Shown in pieces: positions 23,797-34,265 of a stretch of 64,000 nucleotides of DNA; within the stretch, counting starts at the first letter, position 1; each line of letters starts with the position of its first letter. The translations under genes and the position numbers were made by a program. The stretch comes from Rhodothalassium salexigens DSM 2132 (lineage in GTDB: Bacteria; Pseudomonadota; Alphaproteobacteria; Sphingomonadales; Rhodothalassiaceae), in assembly GCF_004341375.1 (NCBI RefSeq), contig NZ_SLXO01000006.1, forward strand, positions 124,001-188,000. Reading direction: 5' to 3'. The notes below the pieces were generated by a model. That model was not told the origin of the DNA, ran no database searches, and saw only the letters and a program-made list of their open reading frames with translations.

Positions 23797-26004
23797 TCAG
23801 GCGCCGCCGGGCTTGAGTTCCTGCAGCAGGAAGGTGGCGATCAGCGCGTCGCGCACCGCCATCTGCTTGAGATTGGCGGCCGCGGAGTGCCCGCCCTCGG
23901 TGTTCTCGTAGTAGAGCACGTCATGGCCCTGTTCGAGCATCCGGGCGGCCATCTTGCGGGCATGGCCCGGGTGCACCCGGTCGTCCTTGGTCGACGTGGT
24001 CAGGAAGAGGCTCGGATAGCTGCGCTCCGCCGACACCTTTTGATAGGGCGAATAGCCGGCGATCCACTGGCGCTCTTCCGGGATGTCGGGGTTGCCATAT
24101 TCGCCGATCCACGACGCCCCGGCCAGGAGCTTGTGATAGCGCATCATGTCCATGAGCGGCACGGCACTGACCACGGCGCCGTAGAGGTCGGGGCGCTGGG
24201 TCATCACCGCGCCCACCAACAGGCCGCCATTGGACCCGCCATAGATGCCCAGATGCTGCGGGCTGGTCACCTTGCGACGGATCAGGTCTTCCGACACGGC
24301 GATGAAGTCGTCATAGGCGCGCTGGCGGTTCTCCTTGAGCGCCGCCTGGTGCCATTTGGGCCCATACTCGCCGCCGCCGCGGATGTTGGCGATCACATAG
24401 ACGCCGCCACGCTTGAGCCACGCCTGCGCCATCGGTGAGGCATAGCCCGGGGTCAGCGCGATCTCGAAGCCGCCATAGCCGTATTGCAGCGTCGGCGCCG
24501 TGCCGTCGAACGCCAGATCCTTGGCGCGGATGACGAAATAGGGCACCGCCGTGCCGTCGGCCGAGGTGGCGAAATGCTGTTCGGTCACATACGGGCTGGG
24601 GTCGAAGCGTTCGGGCAGGGCCTGGGCGACGCTCGGTTCCTCGCCCGGCTCGACCGCATAGAGCGTGTCGGGGGTCAGAAAGTCCTCATAATTGACGAAC
24701 GCCAGGTTGAGCGTGTCGTCGGTGCTGGTCACCCGGACGCTGCCGGTGGTCGGCAGGTTCACCGCCTCGGAAGCCCAGCCGCCCCGGTCGTCGAGCCGCA
24801 CGGTCATCAACCGGCCCTTCACGTCCTCCAGCATCGACACATAAATCACGTCGCGGGCCAGCGATACGCCTTCGATGGCGCCCTTGTCGCCGGGCGCCAG
24901 CACCACCTGCGCAGCCGCGGTCTCGCCGGCCTGCAACCGGTCGAGCGGCACGGCGATCAGCGCGCCCTTGGGCAGCGTGCGCTCGCCCACCGTCCAGTCG
25001 GAGCGCAACAGCGCCATCAATTGGCCCTTGAACACGCCACGGAAGTCCACGTCGTCGGGCAGCGGCAGGCGCGTGGTCTCGCCGGTGTCGGACACCCGGA
25101 ACAATTCCTCGGAGAAGAAATCGGCGGCGCGGTTGACGAACAGATAGCGCCCCTCGCCCTGACGGCGGATGCTCATGGGCACGGCGAAGGCGTCGCTGGT
25201 CTCGCCCTCGAACACCAGCTTGGCGTCTTCGAGCAGCTGGTCGCGGTGCCACAGCCGCACGGTCATCGGATAGCCCGAGCTATTGGTCTTGCCGCCGTCA
25301 TTGGGGGTGGCGACCAGCAACCGGTCCTCGTCGACCCAGGCGGCCCACTGCTTGGCCTCGTCGAGCCGGAAGCCGCCGATGGGGAAGCTTTTGGTGGTCA
25401 TGTCGAACTCGCGCACCACCACGGCGTCGCCGCCGCCGCGCGACAGTTCCACCAGGCACCGGCTGGAGTCGGGGCCGAGGCAGGTACGGCCCTTATAGAC
25501 CCAGTTCTCGCCCTCTTCCTCGGCGAGCGCGTCCACGTCGAGCAACACCTCGAAATCGTCGAGCCGGCCGCGACGGTAGTCGGACAGCTCGAAGCGGCGC
25601 CAGATGCCGCGCACATGGGTGCTGTCCTGCAGGAAATGGTGCACCTGCCGGCCCTGGATGCTGCCATAGGCGATGCGGTCCTCGGCGGTGCGCAGCTGCT
25701 CGGCGCGGGCGCGAATGTCCTCGTAACGGCTGTCGCCGGTCAACCGGCCGAGCGCGCGGTCGTTGCGCGCCTCGACCCAGTCGAGGGCGCGTTCGCCCTC
25801 CACCTGTTCAAGCCACAGATAGGGGTCGGCCGACACCGCCGTCCCGGCGGCCTGGCCGGCCTCTTGGGTCTGCTGGCCCTCTTGGGCCTCTTGGGCCTGC
25901 GGGGTCGCCTCGCCCTCTGTCGCCTCCTGGGCCGAACCGGCCGTGGGTCCCATAGCTGTCATCATCGTCACCATCGCGATCATCGATACCTTATGCCAGG
26001 GCAT
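23797..26004 (-). CDS. exported prolyl oligopeptidase (S9A)
   Basis: A 735-residue serine peptidase that cleaves short peptides after proline. Signal peptide at residues 1-24 (ending GSAQ), then a Gln/Glu/Ala-rich low-complexity linker. The N-terminal S9A start DPYLWLEQVEGERALDWVEARN is intact, then the beta-propeller. Catalytic triad: Ser591 in IYGGSNGGLL, Asp in TKDDRVHPGHA, His in TEGGHSAAA. Periplasmic. ATG at 26004 is nine bases after AAGGA. With the S9 and S10 peptidases in the window it suggests growth on peptides. Confidence 0.93.
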   Translation of the reverse strand: MPWHKVSMIAMVTMMTAMGPTAGSAQEATEGEATPQAQEAQEGQQTQEAGQAAGTAVSADPYLWLEQVEGERALDWVEARNDRALGRLTGDSRYEDIRARAEQLRTAEDRIAYGSIQGRQVHHFLQDSTHVRGIWRRFELSDYRRGRLDDFEVLLDVDALAEEEGENWVYKGRTCLGPDSSRCLVELSRGGGDAVVVREFDMTTKSFPIGGFRLDEAKQWAAWVDEDRLLVATPNDGGKTNSSGYPMTVRLWHRDQLLEDAKLVFEGETSDAFAVPMSIRRQGEGRYLFVNRAADFFSEELFRVSDTGETTRLPLPDDVDFRGVFKGQLMALLRSDWTVGERTLPKGALIAVPLDRLQAGETAAAQVVLAPGDKGAIEGVSLARDVIYVSMLEDVKGRLMTVRLDDRGGWASEAVNLPTTGSVRVTSTDDTLNLAFVNYEDFLTPDTLYAVEPGEEPSVAQALPERFDPSPYVTEQHFATSADGTAVPYFVIRAKDLAFDGTAPTLQYGYGGFEIALTPGYASPMAQAWLKRGGVYVIANIRGGGEYGPKWHQAALKENRQRAYDDFIAVSEDLIRRKVTSPQHLGIYGGSNGGLLVGAVMTQRPDLYGAVVSAVPLMDMMRYHKLLAGASWIGEYGNPDIPEERQWIAGYSPYQKVSAERSYPSLFLTTSTKDDRVHPGHARKMAARMLEQGHDVLYYENTEGGHSAAANLKQMAVRDALIATFLLQELKPGGA

Positions 26005-26147
26005 CCTGTCTGTCCTTCTTCCCTGTTTGTGCGGTCCAGGGCCCAAGCGTGCCCCTGGCTTCGCGGCCAAGCTTGCGGCGCCCGCAGGGCCGAAATGCGG
26101 CGAAAACCCCCGTCTGTCCAACGCCCGCCCCCCGCCGACACCGCCGC

Positions 26148-26960
26148 TTAAAAACGATCCTTGGCCGCGCGCACCGCGGCGAACACGGCGGCCGCCGGCG
26201 CGCCCTCCAGGCCCTGGGCCGCAGCCAGTTCCGGCCGGTCGGCGCGCAGGAACGGGTTAGTGGCGCGCTCCGCGCCCAATGTCGACGGCACGGTCGGGCG
26301 CCCCGCCTCGGCCGCAGCCGCGACCTCCGCAGCGCGGGTGCGCAAGGCGGCGTTATCGGGTTCCACCGTCAGCGCGAAGCGGGCGTTGGCGGCGGTGTAT
26401 TCGTGCGCGCAGCACACCGCCATGTCATCGGGCAGGTCGGCGAACCGCGACAGCGACGCCCACATCTGCTCGGGCGTGCCCTCGAACAACCGCCCGCAGC
26501 CGAGCGCGAACAGCGTGTCGCCGCAGAACAGCGCCCGCGCGTCCTCGAACACCAACGCGATATGGCCGCTGGTATGGCCCGGCGTCTCGACCACCCGGCC
26601 GGCGATGGCGCCGACCCGCACGGGGTCGCCGTCCGCCACCGGCTCGTCGAGCGTGGCGATGCGGTGGGCGTCGGCGGCCGGGCCCACCACGCGCGCGCCA
26701 TAGCGGTCCTTGAGCGCCTGATTGCCGCCCACATGGTCGGGGTGGTGGTGGGTGTTGAAGACGATCGACGGGCGCCAGCCGCGGGCGTCGAGCGCGGCGA
26801 TCACCGGCGCCGCCTCCCCCGGGTCGACCACCGCCACCGTGCCGGTGTCGGGGTCGCGCACCAGATAGACGTAATTGTCGTTCAGCGCCGGGACCAGCAC
26901 CATCTCGAAGCCGGTGCCGGGCACGGTCACCGGCGCGCGCGGCGGGCTGCGGTCGGTCAT
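26148..26960 (-). CDS. gloB: hydroxyacylglutathione hydrolase (glyoxalase II)
   Basis: Hydrolyses S-lactoylglutathione in methylglyoxal detoxification. A metallo-beta-lactamase fold with the metal motif [11 protein letters not shown], then [30 protein letters not shown], and the C-terminal substrate helix ending in [10 protein letters not shown]. 270 residues. ATG 26960 overlaps the hisI stop (ATGA) and has AGGAGG six bases before it. Confidence 0.94.
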   Translation of the reverse strand: MTDRSPPRAPVTVPGTGFEMVLVPALNDNYVYLVRDPDTGTVAVVDPGEAAPVIAALDARGWRPSIVFNTHHHPDHVGGNQALKDRYGARVVGPAADAHRIATLDEPVADGDPVRVGAIAGRVVETPGHTSGHIALVFEDARALFCGDTLFALGCGRLFEGTPEQMWASLSRFADLPDDMAVCCAHEYTAANARFALTVEPDNAALRTRAAEVAAAAEAGRPTVPSTLGAERATNPFLRADRPELAAAQGLEGAPAAAVFAAVRAAKDRF

Positions 26961-27511
26961 GGAGCCTCCTTTGCATAAATCCGGTCGGGATCGTAGGCGG
27001 GCGCGCCCTCGGTGACCAGACCGGGCGCCTGCGGGTCGCCCGCCAGCCGGCGGTAGAAACAACTGCGATAGCCCACATGGCACGCCCCCGGGCCGGTCTG
27101 CTCCACGGTCAGCAGCACGGTGTCCTGGTCGCAGTCGGTGCGCATGGCCACCAGCTTCTGCACGTGGCCCGAGCGTTCGCCCTTGCGCCACAAGGCGTTG
27201 CGGCTGCGCGAGAAATAGTGCGCCTCGCCGGTGGCGAGCGTGCGCCGCACCGCCTCGGCGTTCATGTAAGCGAGCATCAGCACCTGACCCGTGGCCGCGT
27301 CCTGGACCACCGCCGGCATCAGCCCCGCAGCGTCGAAGCGCGGCGCGAAGCGGTCGCCGCGCTCGATCGCCTGGACATCGGTGCGCGGGGCGAAGCCGGC
27401 ACCAGAAGCTGCCTCGGGGGGCGTCTCGGGGAGCGTCTCGGGCGCAGCTTCTGGGGCAGTATCGGGGGCGGTTTGGGGGGCGCTGTCGCGGTCGGTCACG
27501 GTGTCTTCCAT
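26957..27511 (-). CDS. hisI: phosphoribosyl-AMP cyclohydrolase
   Basis: Opens the adenine ring of phosphoribosyl-AMP, the third step of histidine synthesis. The core starts near residue 40: [25 protein letters not shown], then [18 protein letters not shown], and metal ligands [12 protein letters not shown] and [13 protein letters not shown]. There is no fused HisE domain. At 184 residues it is long because residues 11-34 are a tetrapeptide-repeat extension (separate entry). Its stop overlaps gloB's start, an unusual pairing. Confidence 0.92.
   Translation of the reverse strand: MEDTVTDRDSAPQTAPDTAPEAAPETLPETPPEAASGAGFAPRTDVQAIERGDRFAPRFDAAGLMPAVVQDAATGQVLMLAYMNAEAVRRTLATGEAHYFSRSRNALWRKGERSGHVQKLVAMRTDCDQDTVLLTVEQTGPGACHVGYRSCFYRRLAGDPQAPGLVTEGAPAYDPDRIYAKEAP
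27410..27481 (-). repeat. 12-bp repeats coding xPxx units in hisI
   Basis: Six imperfect 12-base units encode tetrapeptides such as APQT, APDT and APET at residues 11-34 of HisI, before the enzyme domain. The units are Pro/Glu/Thr-rich, like the longer repeat at 11743. Confidence 0.7.
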
Positions 27512-27606
27512 CGCCGGAGGTATTCGCCTTATGTTGTGGGGTGCCCGGGCGGCGCGGTCAAGCCGACCGCATGGCAAGGGTCAGGGCTCAGCCGCCCAAG
27601 GCCCGG

Positions 27607-27652
27607 CCCGGCGGCAGCCCAAAGCCCAGCCCGGCGGCAGCCGAAAGCCCGG
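27607..27652. repeat. two tandem 23-bp repeats upstream of recO
   Basis: Two adjacent 23-base copies beginning CCCGGCGGCAGCC differ at two positions, with part of another copy before them, in the 178-base gap between the divergent hisI and recO genes. Confidence 0.7.
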
Positions 27653-27689
27653 CCCCACAAGCCGCTCACAAGGACCCACGCGCCCGCCG

Positions 27690-28481
27690 ATGGAATGGCA
27701 AGACACCGGTATCGTCCTCGCCGCCCGCCGCCACGGCGAGGGCCACGCGATCGTCGACGCGCTGACCCCCGGCCGGGGCCGGACGCGCGGCTATGTGCGC
27801 GGGGCGACGTCGCGGCGGCTGCGCGGCGTGCTCGAACCGGGCAACGAGGTGGCGCTGACCTGGCGCGCGCGGCTCGAACAGCATCTGGGCGCCTTCCAGG
27901 TGGAACTGGTGCGCGCGCGCGCCGGCCCACTCCTGGGCGACCCGGCCAAGCTCGCCACGCTCAGCGCCGCCTGCACCCTGCTGACCCTGACCCTGCCCGA
28001 GGGCGAGGCCCATGCCGGCGCGTTCGGCGCGCTTCGAGCGGTGCTCGACCTGTTGGCGGGCCTGGAGGTGGCGCCCGAGGCGATGGCGGCGGCACTGGTG
28101 CGGCTTGAACTGGGGCTGCTCGGCGACCTGGGCTATGGCCTCGATCTCAGCCGCTGTGCGGCCACCGGCACCACCGCCGACCTGGTCTATGTGTCGCCGC
28201 GCACCGGCCGGGCGGTCAGCCGCAAAGCGGGCCGGCCCTATCGCGACAAGTTATTGCCTCTGCCGGGGTTTCTGCTCGGCAGTCAGGCCGGGCCGGTGAC
28301 CGCCGAAACGGCGGGCGCGGGGCTGCGCCTGACCGGCTTCTTCCTCGAACGGCTGGTCCTGCACCCGGCCGACCGCACCCTGCCCGACGCGCGCGGCCGG
28401 CTCGCCGCCCTGCTGGCTGCCAAGGTCGGCTCGGACGCCGCGACCGACGGCGGGGATGACGCGAGCGCGCGGACAGAGTAA
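27690..28481 (+). CDS. recO: DNA repair protein RecO
   Basis: Works with RecF/RecR to load RecA on gapped single-stranded DNA. The N-terminal OB domain begins [20 protein letters not shown], very typical, followed by an acidic helical domain ([16 protein letters not shown]) and [15 protein letters not shown]-like segment [13 protein letters not shown]. Only one Cys of the usual zinc set is evident. 263 residues. It lies 86 bases before parC rather than after era, a rearrangement from the usual order. Confidence 0.92.
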   Translation: MEWQDTGIVLAARRHGEGHAIVDALTPGRGRTRGYVRGATSRRLRGVLEPGNEVALTWRARLEQHLGAFQVELVRARAGPLLGDPAKLATLSAACTLLTLTLPEGEAHAGAFGALRAVLDLLAGLEVAPEAMAAALVRLELGLLGDLGYGLDLSRCAATGTTADLVYVSPRTGRAVSRKAGRPYRDKLLPLPGFLLGSQAGPVTAETAGAGLRLTGFFLERLVLHPADRTLPDARGRLAALLAAKVGSDAATDGGDDASARTE

Positions 28482-28567
28482 GCCAAGGCCCAAACCCGAT
28501 CCCGAACCGACCCGATCGCGCCGGCCGGCCACGGCCACCGACGACCGAGCTTGAAGGCCACCGCCCC

Positions 28568-30835
28568 ATGACCGACACGCCCAGCCCCACCGACGGCGAC
28601 GCCATCATCGACACGCCGTTCGCCGACGCGCTCAACGAACGCTATCTGGCCTATGCGCTGTCGACGATCATGGCGCGCTCGCTGCCCGACGTGCGCGACG
28701 GGCTCAAGCCGGTGCACCGCCGGCTGCTCTACGCCATGCGGCTGATGAAGCTGGACCCCGACAAGGGCTTCAAGAAGTGCGCGCGGGTGGTCGGCGACGT
28801 GATCGGTAAGTATCACCCCCATGGCGACCAGGCGGTCTATGACGCCATGGTGCGCCTGGCCCAGGATTTCGCCGTGCGCTACCCGCTGGTCGACGGCCAG
28901 GGCAATTTCGGCAATGTGGACGGCGATAACGCCGCCGCCATGCGCTACACCGAAGCCCGGCTGACCCGGGCGGCGATCCGACTCATGGAGGGGCTCGACG
29001 AGAACGCCGTCGATTTCCGCGTGACCTATGACGGCGAGGAGGAAGAGCCCGCCGTGCTGCCGGCCGCCTTCCCCAACCTGCTGGCCAATGGCGCCTCGGG
29101 CATCGCGGTGGGCATGGCGACCTCGATCCCGCCGCACAATGCCGCCGAGTTGATCGACGCCTGCCAGGTCCTGATCAAGGCGCGGCGCGGCGTGCGCGGC
29201 CCGGTGGCCCATGAGGAACTGCTCGCCCTGGTGCCCGGCCCCGATTTTCCCACCGGCGGCCTGATCGTCGAGCCGCGCGCCAGCATCGCCGAGGCCTATG
29301 CCACCGGGCGCGGCGGCTTTCGCCTGCGCGCGCGCTGGCACACCGAGGATCTGGGCCGTGGGCAGTATCATATCGTGGTCACCGAGATCCCCTATTCGGT
29401 GGGCAAGTCCAAGCTGATCGAGCGCATCGCCGACCTGATCCACGAGCGCAAGCTGCCGATCCTGGCCGATGTGCGCGACGAGTCCACCGACGAGGTGCGG
29501 GTGGTGCTGGAGCCCAAGAGCCGCTCGGTCGACGCCACCGTGCTGATGGAAAGCCTGTTCAAGCTGTGCGACCTGGAAATCCGTTACAGCCTGAACCTCA
29601 ACGTGATCGACCTGGACGGCCGGCCGCGCGTGCTGTCGCTGGGCCAGGCGCTCGAAGCGTTCCTCGACCACCGGCTCGACGTGCTCAAGCGGCGCACCGA
29701 CCACCGGCTCGACAAGATCGCCCGGCGGCTGGAAATCCTCGACGGCTATCTGGTCGCCTATCTGAACCTGGACGAGGTGATCCGCATCATCCGCGAGGAA
29801 GACGAGCCCAAGGCCGAGTTGATGCGCGCCTTCTCGCTCACCGACACCCAGGCCGAGGCGATCTTGAACATGCGCCTGCGCGCGCTGCGCAAGCTCGAAG
29901 AGATCGAGATCCGCAAGGAGCACGACGCACTGTCGGCCGAACAGGCGGAGTTGCAGGCGCTGATGGCCGACCCGGGCCGGCAGTGGCGCCGCCTGGCCAG
30001 CGACCTGGACGCGGTGCGCGCCGACTTCGGCCCCGACAGCCCCTTGGGCGCCCGACGCACCGGCTTCGCCGAGGCCGACGCGCGCGCCGCCGAGATCCCG
30101 CTCGAAGCCATGGTCGAACGCGAGCCGGTGACCATCGTGTGCTCGCGCCGCGGTTGGATCCGCGCGCTCGCCGGCCATCTCGACGCCGACAAGGACCTGA
30201 CCTTCAAGGAAGGCGACGAGGAGCGGTTCCGCTTCCACGCCCACACCACCGACTATATCCTGGCGTTCACCTCGGCCGGGCGCATGCACACCATCCTGGC
30301 CGACAAGCTGCCCGGCGGGCGCGGCCATGGCGAGCCGTTGCGCCTGATCGTCGAACTCGACGGCGATGAGGATCTGGTCGCGCTTCTGCGCTACGAACAG
30401 GGCCACGACCTGTTGCTGGCCTCGTCCGAGGGCCGGGGCTTCCGGGTCGAGGCCGAGAAGTGCCTGGCGCAGACCAAGACCGGGCGCCATCTGATGAACC
30501 TGCGCGACGGCGTGCGCGCCACCCATTGCCTGGTGGTCGAGGACGGCCAGGACACGGTGGCGGTGATCGGCCGCAACCGCAAACTGTTGGTGTTCGAGCT
30601 CGACGAGGTGCCGTACATGACCCGGGGGCGCGGGGTGATCCTGCAGAAGTATCGCGACGCCACCCTGTCCGACCTGACCCTTCTCAAGGCGGCCGAGGGC
30701 TTAAGCTGGCCCATGGGCGGCAATTCGGGCCGCGTGCGCACCGAGACCGACCTGACGCCCTGGCGCGGCCGACGCGGCGCGGTCGGCAAGATCCCGCCCC
30801 AGGGCTTCCCGCGCTCCAACCGCTTCGACGGATAG
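28568..30835 (+). CDS. parC: DNA topoisomerase IV subunit A
   Basis: Cuts and passes DNA to unlink daughter chromosomes. 755 residues: N-terminal breakage domain with the start [35 protein letters not shown], catalytic Tyr in [12 protein letters not shown], and [20 protein letters not shown]. The position that is Ser in E. coli quinolone targets is Gln here, which I recall as the common residue in alphaproteobacterial ParC. The C-terminal propeller ([18 protein letters not shown]) is short, as in ParC rather than GyrA. No parE nearby. Confidence 0.95.
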   Translation: MTDTPSPTDGDAIIDTPFADALNERYLAYALSTIMARSLPDVRDGLKPVHRRLLYAMRLMKLDPDKGFKKCARVVGDVIGKYHPHGDQAVYDAMVRLAQDFAVRYPLVDGQGNFGNVDGDNAAAMRYTEARLTRAAIRLMEGLDENAVDFRVTYDGEEEEPAVLPAAFPNLLANGASGIAVGMATSIPPHNAAELIDACQVLIKARRGVRGPVAHEELLALVPGPDFPTGGLIVEPRASIAEAYATGRGGFRLRARWHTEDLGRGQYHIVVTEIPYSVGKSKLIERIADLIHERKLPILADVRDESTDEVRVVLEPKSRSVDATVLMESLFKLCDLEIRYSLNLNVIDLDGRPRVLSLGQALEAFLDHRLDVLKRRTDHRLDKIARRLEILDGYLVAYLNLDEVIRIIREEDEPKAELMRAFSLTDTQAEAILNMRLRALRKLEEIEIRKEHDALSAEQAELQALMADPGRQWRRLASDLDAVRADFGPDSPLGARRTGFAEADARAAEIPLEAMVEREPVTIVCSRRGWIRALAGHLDADKDLTFKEGDEERFRFHAHTTDYILAFTSAGRMHTILADKLPGGRGHGEPLRLIVELDGDEDLVALLRYEQGHDLLLASSEGRGFRVEAEKCLAQTKTGRHLMNLRDGVRATHCLVVEDGQDTVAVIGRNRKLLVFELDEVPYMTRGRGVILQKYRDATLSDLTLLKAAEGLSWPMGGNSGRVRTETDLTPWRGRRGAVGKIPPQGFPRSNRFDG

Positions 30836-30908
30836 GCGCCGGCCCGGTTATCGCCCCGTTCCGGCCCCGAAAGGCCCGCCCGTCCCCCGGTTCGCCGCCC
30901 TGCCGCGG

Positions 30909-31038
30909 TCATTGCGAGCCGCCGCCAGGCGGCGCGGCAATCCATGGGACGCTGGCGCGGCGGCGGCGGGCGTCGAGACGGTGCGATGGCGGCCACGGCT
31001 GGCGGCGATTGGATTGCTTCGCTGCGCTCGCAAGGACC
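30909..31038. repeat. palindromic intergenic element (TTGCGAGC/GCAATCCA type)
   Basis: The left arm starts ATTGCGAGCC and ends GGCAATCCATG; the right arm is GATTGGATTGCTTCGCTG then CGCTCGCAAGGA, so the ends TTGCGAGC and GCAATCCA recur in inverted order across 130 bases. The left arm holds an inner hairpin (GCCGCC/GGCGGC). This matches from memory a widespread intergenic palindrome of alphaproteobacteria. The rest of the 359-base gap (30836-31194) between convergent parC and the ABC-F gene holds no gene. Confidence 0.7.
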
Positions 31039-31194
31039 GAAGCGGGGGCAGCGCCTGGTTCACGACGACCCAAGGGACGGACGCCCCGAGGGAGGGAAGC
31101 GACCCTTGCTCGCCCCCGGGCTGCCTTCCGCCCCGCGATGCCCCCTCATCGACACCAGACAGGGGTGACGCCGGCGGCGCCGGGTGGGGCGCCG

Positions 31195-33045
31195 TCAGGC
31201 GCCCTCGCGGCGTGCCTCCAGGGTCAGCCACTGGTCTTCCTTGTCGGCCAGCTTGGCTTGCAGACGCGCCAGTTCGCGGGTCGCCTTGTCGAACCGGGCC
31301 GGGTCGCGTTCATAGAGCGAGGGATCGGCCAGCAGCGCTTCGAGCTTGGCGATCAAGCCTTCGAGCTTCTCGATCTCGCCAGGCAGCGCGTCGAGCGTGC
31401 GCTGCTCCTGATAGCTGAGCTTGGCCGCACGGCCCGCCGCCGGCTTGGCGCCGTCGCCAGCAGCCGCCGGGCCGGCTTGCGCCGCTTGCTTGGCCGCCGG
31501 CTTCTTGCGCGCCCGCCGCGCCGCACCGCCGGCCCCGTCCAGCCAGCCGGCCACCGCGCCTTGTGCCTCGGCGTCGGAAAAGCCGCCGGCATACTCCACC
31601 ACGCCGCCCCGGCCGTCGACCATGATCGTCGAGGTCACCACATGGTCGAGCAACGCCCGGTCGTGGCTGATCAGGACGATCGTGCCGTCGAAGTCGCTCA
31701 ACAACTCCTCCAGCAGTTCAAGCGTCTCCATGTCCAGATCGTTGGTCGGCTCGTCGAGGACCATCAGATTGCACGGCTTGAGCAACTCGCGCGCCAGCAA
31801 AAGCCGGTTCTGTTCGCCGCCCGACAGCACCTTGACCGGGCTCTTGGCCTGGGCGGCGGTGAACAAAAAGTCCTTGAGGTAGCTGACCGCGTGCTTGGCC
31901 TTGGCGCCCTCGCCCACCATGTCGCCGCGCCCGCCGGTGACCGTGTCCCAGACGCTGGCCTCGGGGTCGAGCGTGCTGCGCCGCTGGTCGATCGACAGCA
32001 CTTCGAGATTGGTGCCGAGCCGCACCGTGCCCGCATCGGGCGCCAGCGCGCCGGTCAGCATCTTGACCAGCGTGGTCTTGCCCGCCCCATTGGGGCCGAT
32101 GATGCCGACCCGGTCGCCACGATGGATGCGGGTCGAGAAATCGGCGACGATGGTCCGCTCGCCATAGCGTTTGGCGATATTGCGCGCCTCGACCACCAGC
32201 TTGCCGGACTTGGCCGCCTCGGTGGTCTGGGCCACCGCCTTGCCGGTCGGCGCCGGGCGGTTGGCGCGGTCGGCGCGCAGGCTTTGCAAGCGCCGCAGCC
32301 GGCCCTGGTTGCGCTTGCGCCGCGCGGTGATGCCCTCGCGCGACCAGCGGGTTTCCTCGGCGATGCGCTTGTCGAGCTTGTCGTTGGCCTCGGCCTCGTC
32401 CTCCAGCACCTTCTGCGACCAGTCGGCGAAACCGCCGAAGCCGCGGTCGAGGCGCCGGATGCGCCCGCGGTCGAGCCACAGCGTGCCGCGGCTGACCCGT
32501 TCCAGAAACGCCCGGTCGTGGCTGATCACCACGAACGCGCCGGCAAAGCGCGCCAACTGGCCTTCGAGCCAGGCGATCACCGACAGATCCAGATGGTTGG
32601 TGGGCTCGTCGAGCAACAGGAGGTCGGGCCGGCCGACCAAGGCGCGGGCCAGCGACGCCTTGCGCAACTCGCCACCCGACAGCGTCTGCGGGTCGGCATC
32701 ATGGGCGAGGCCCAGCGTATCCAGCCATTCCTCGGCCAAATGGGTGGCGTCACGCTCGGCCGGGCTCAGCCCGCCGGCCACATAGTCGAGCACGCTGGCG
32801 GCGTCACCGGGCTCGGGCGCCTGCGGCAGATAGACCAGCCGCGCGTCGCTGCGCCGGCGGATGTCGCCGCCGTCGGGCTCGATCAGCCCGGCGAGCATCT
32901 TCAACAGCGTCGACTTGCCGGCGCCGTTGCGGCCCACCAGGCACAACCGGTCGCCCGGCTGGACCATCAGGTCGAGCCCGTCGAACAGCGGCTTGTCGCC
33001 CAGGTGAAAGGTCAGGCCATTGGCCGAAAGCAGCGGTGCCGCCAT
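31195..33045 (-). CDS. uup: ABC-F ATPase, Uup type
   Basis: Soluble protein with two ABC ATPase domains and no membrane part; Uup-type ABC-F proteins act on ribosomes or DNA branches. First Walker A GRNGAGKST, signature LSGGE, Walker B LLLLDEPTNHLDL; second GPNGAGKTT, LSGGE, LMVLDEPTNDLDM. A Lys/Arg/Ala-rich linker precedes the C-terminal coiled coil (LPGEIEKLEGLIAKLEALLAD). 616 residues from ATG 33045; a second ATG six codons upstream (33063) has no ribosome site. Convergent with parC. Confidence 0.93.
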   Translation of the reverse strand: MAAPLLSANGLTFHLGDKPLFDGLDLMVQPGDRLCLVGRNGAGKSTLLKMLAGLIEPDGGDIRRRSDARLVYLPQAPEPGDAASVLDYVAGGLSPAERDATHLAEEWLDTLGLAHDADPQTLSGGELRKASLARALVGRPDLLLLDEPTNHLDLSVIAWLEGQLARFAGAFVVISHDRAFLERVSRGTLWLDRGRIRRLDRGFGGFADWSQKVLEDEAEANDKLDKRIAEETRWSREGITARRKRNQGRLRRLQSLRADRANRPAPTGKAVAQTTEAAKSGKLVVEARNIAKRYGERTIVADFSTRIHRGDRVGIIGPNGAGKTTLVKMLTGALAPDAGTVRLGTNLEVLSIDQRRSTLDPEASVWDTVTGGRGDMVGEGAKAKHAVSYLKDFLFTAAQAKSPVKVLSGGEQNRLLLARELLKPCNLMVLDEPTNDLDMETLELLEELLSDFDGTIVLISHDRALLDHVVTSTIMVDGRGGVVEYAGGFSDAEAQGAVAGWLDGAGGAARRARKKPAAKQAAQAGPAAAGDGAKPAAGRAAKLSYQEQRTLDALPGEIEKLEGLIAKLEALLADPSLYERDPARFDKATRELARLQAKLADKEDQWLTLEARREGA

Positions 33046-33220
33046 GGACGGGGGTGTCTCCATTCAGAACTGTGATGCGACCGCCGGGGCCAGAGCCGGG
33101 CCCGGGCGCCACCGCTGCCCCGGCCGCCCGCCTTGTCGGGGCAGCGGCGGCCCACGGCCAGCGCTCCGGGGCGTGGCGGCGGCGGTCAAGGGCCGCCCGG
33201 GCAAGCGCGAGCGGCTTGCG

Positions 33221-34084
33221 TCAGTGGCTCATGAACACCGGGATCTGGGCGTCGGCGACGATGGTCCGGGTCACGCCGCCCAACACCATCTCGCGCCAGC
33301 GGTTGTGCGAATAGCCGCCGATGACCAGCAAATCGCCGCCAAGGCCCGCACATTCGGCGAGCAGCGCCTGGCCCATCTCGCGCTTGGCCGGTGCCTCGCG
33401 CGACACCGTCGCGGCGTCGATGCCGTGGCGCAGCAGGTAGCAGCGCACCTGGTCGAGCGACGGCCGGTCGGGGTGTTCCTCGCCCAGCGCCAGCACGCTC
33501 ACCTTGGCCGCCCGGTGCATCAACGGCAGCGCCTCGGCGAGCGCGCGCGCCACTTCCGCGCGGCCGTTCCAGGCCACCACCACATGGCCGAAATCGGCCG
33601 AGGTGGCGGCGTCGGGGACCATCAACAGCGGCCGGCCGGCGCGGAACAGCACCTCGTTGAGCAACTCGCCCCGCGCGTCGGCGGCCTCGCCCTCGGGCTT
33701 GGGCACGACCACCAGATCGGCCAGCCGCGCCCGGCGCCCGGCATGGTCGGCGATCAGCCCCACCACCACTTCCCAGCCGGCGCTGGCATGGTCGGTGCCC
33801 AGGCCGTCTTCCATGGGCAGGCCGGTGTCCCGCGCCACCGCTTCGAACTCGGTGCGCGCGGCGGCTTCAAGCGCCAGGGATTCGCGCTCGGCCGCGTCGC
33901 ACAGCTCCTGGATCGCGTCCGCGGTCATGCCTTCGCCCAAAAACGGGATCGCGCCGCGCGGGTCGGGCCGGATGAACAGGCCGCTCACATGGGCGGTCAA
34001 GGCCTTGGCGAGGCTCGTGCCCACGGCCAGGGCGCCGGTCCGGGGCGGCTTGTCGGTCATCGGCAGGATCAGGGTTCTGAGCAT
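33221..34084 (-). CDS. tandem universal stress protein
   Basis: A 287-residue cytoplasmic protein with two UspA-like halves; such proteins help survival in stress and stasis. The second half carries the clear nucleotide-binding tail GGYSHNRWREMVLGGVTRTIVADAQIPVFMSH with the G-G-x-S-x-x-R-x-x-x-x-GGVT pattern; the first half has the USP start LILPMTDKPPRTGALAVGTSLAKAL. ATG at 34084 lies nine bases past GAGG. Its role here is unknown. Confidence 0.9.
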   Translation of the reverse strand: MLRTLILPMTDKPPRTGALAVGTSLAKALTAHVSGLFIRPDPRGAIPFLGEGMTADAIQELCDAAERESLALEAAARTEFEAVARDTGLPMEDGLGTDHASAGWEVVVGLIADHAGRRARLADLVVVPKPEGEAADARGELLNEVLFRAGRPLLMVPDAATSADFGHVVVAWNGRAEVARALAEALPLMHRAAKVSVLALGEEHPDRPSLDQVRCYLLRHGIDAATVSREAPAKREMGQALLAECAGLGGDLLVIGGYSHNRWREMVLGGVTRTIVADAQIPVFMSH

Positions 34085-34210
34085 GGGCGGGTTCCTCAAG
34101 ACGGGCTTGGCATAGCGGACCCGAACCGGCGGGCTCGGGAGGGCGGCGGCGCGCACGGCGCGGGATGCCGGGCTTGCCGGCCCCGGCGTTGCGTGCCGGC
34201 CCTGGCCCGG

Positions 34211-34225
34211 TTCATAAGATATTCA
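34211..34225 (+). promoter_or_regulatory. possible response-regulator direct repeat
   Basis: TTCA at 34211 and again at 34222 are 11 bases apart (GTTCATAAGATATTCAG), the spacing favoured by OmpR/PhoP-type regulators, just upstream of the PepSY-regulator-kinase operon. Autoregulation is an inference. Confidence 0.25.
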
Positions 34226-34265
34226 GCGCGCCAGGTCTACGACTGGCCCCATTGAGGACCATTGG

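Noticed and set aside
28568-30835. Quinolone-resistance change in ParC (Gln at the usual Ser site)
   Set aside because: Gln is, as I recall, the common residue in alphaproteobacterial ParC, so it is likely ancestral and not a selected mutation.
30912-31418. 168-codon frame through the parC-uup gap
   Set aside because: It crosses the palindromic repeat and the end of the ABC-F gene and has no recognisable domain.
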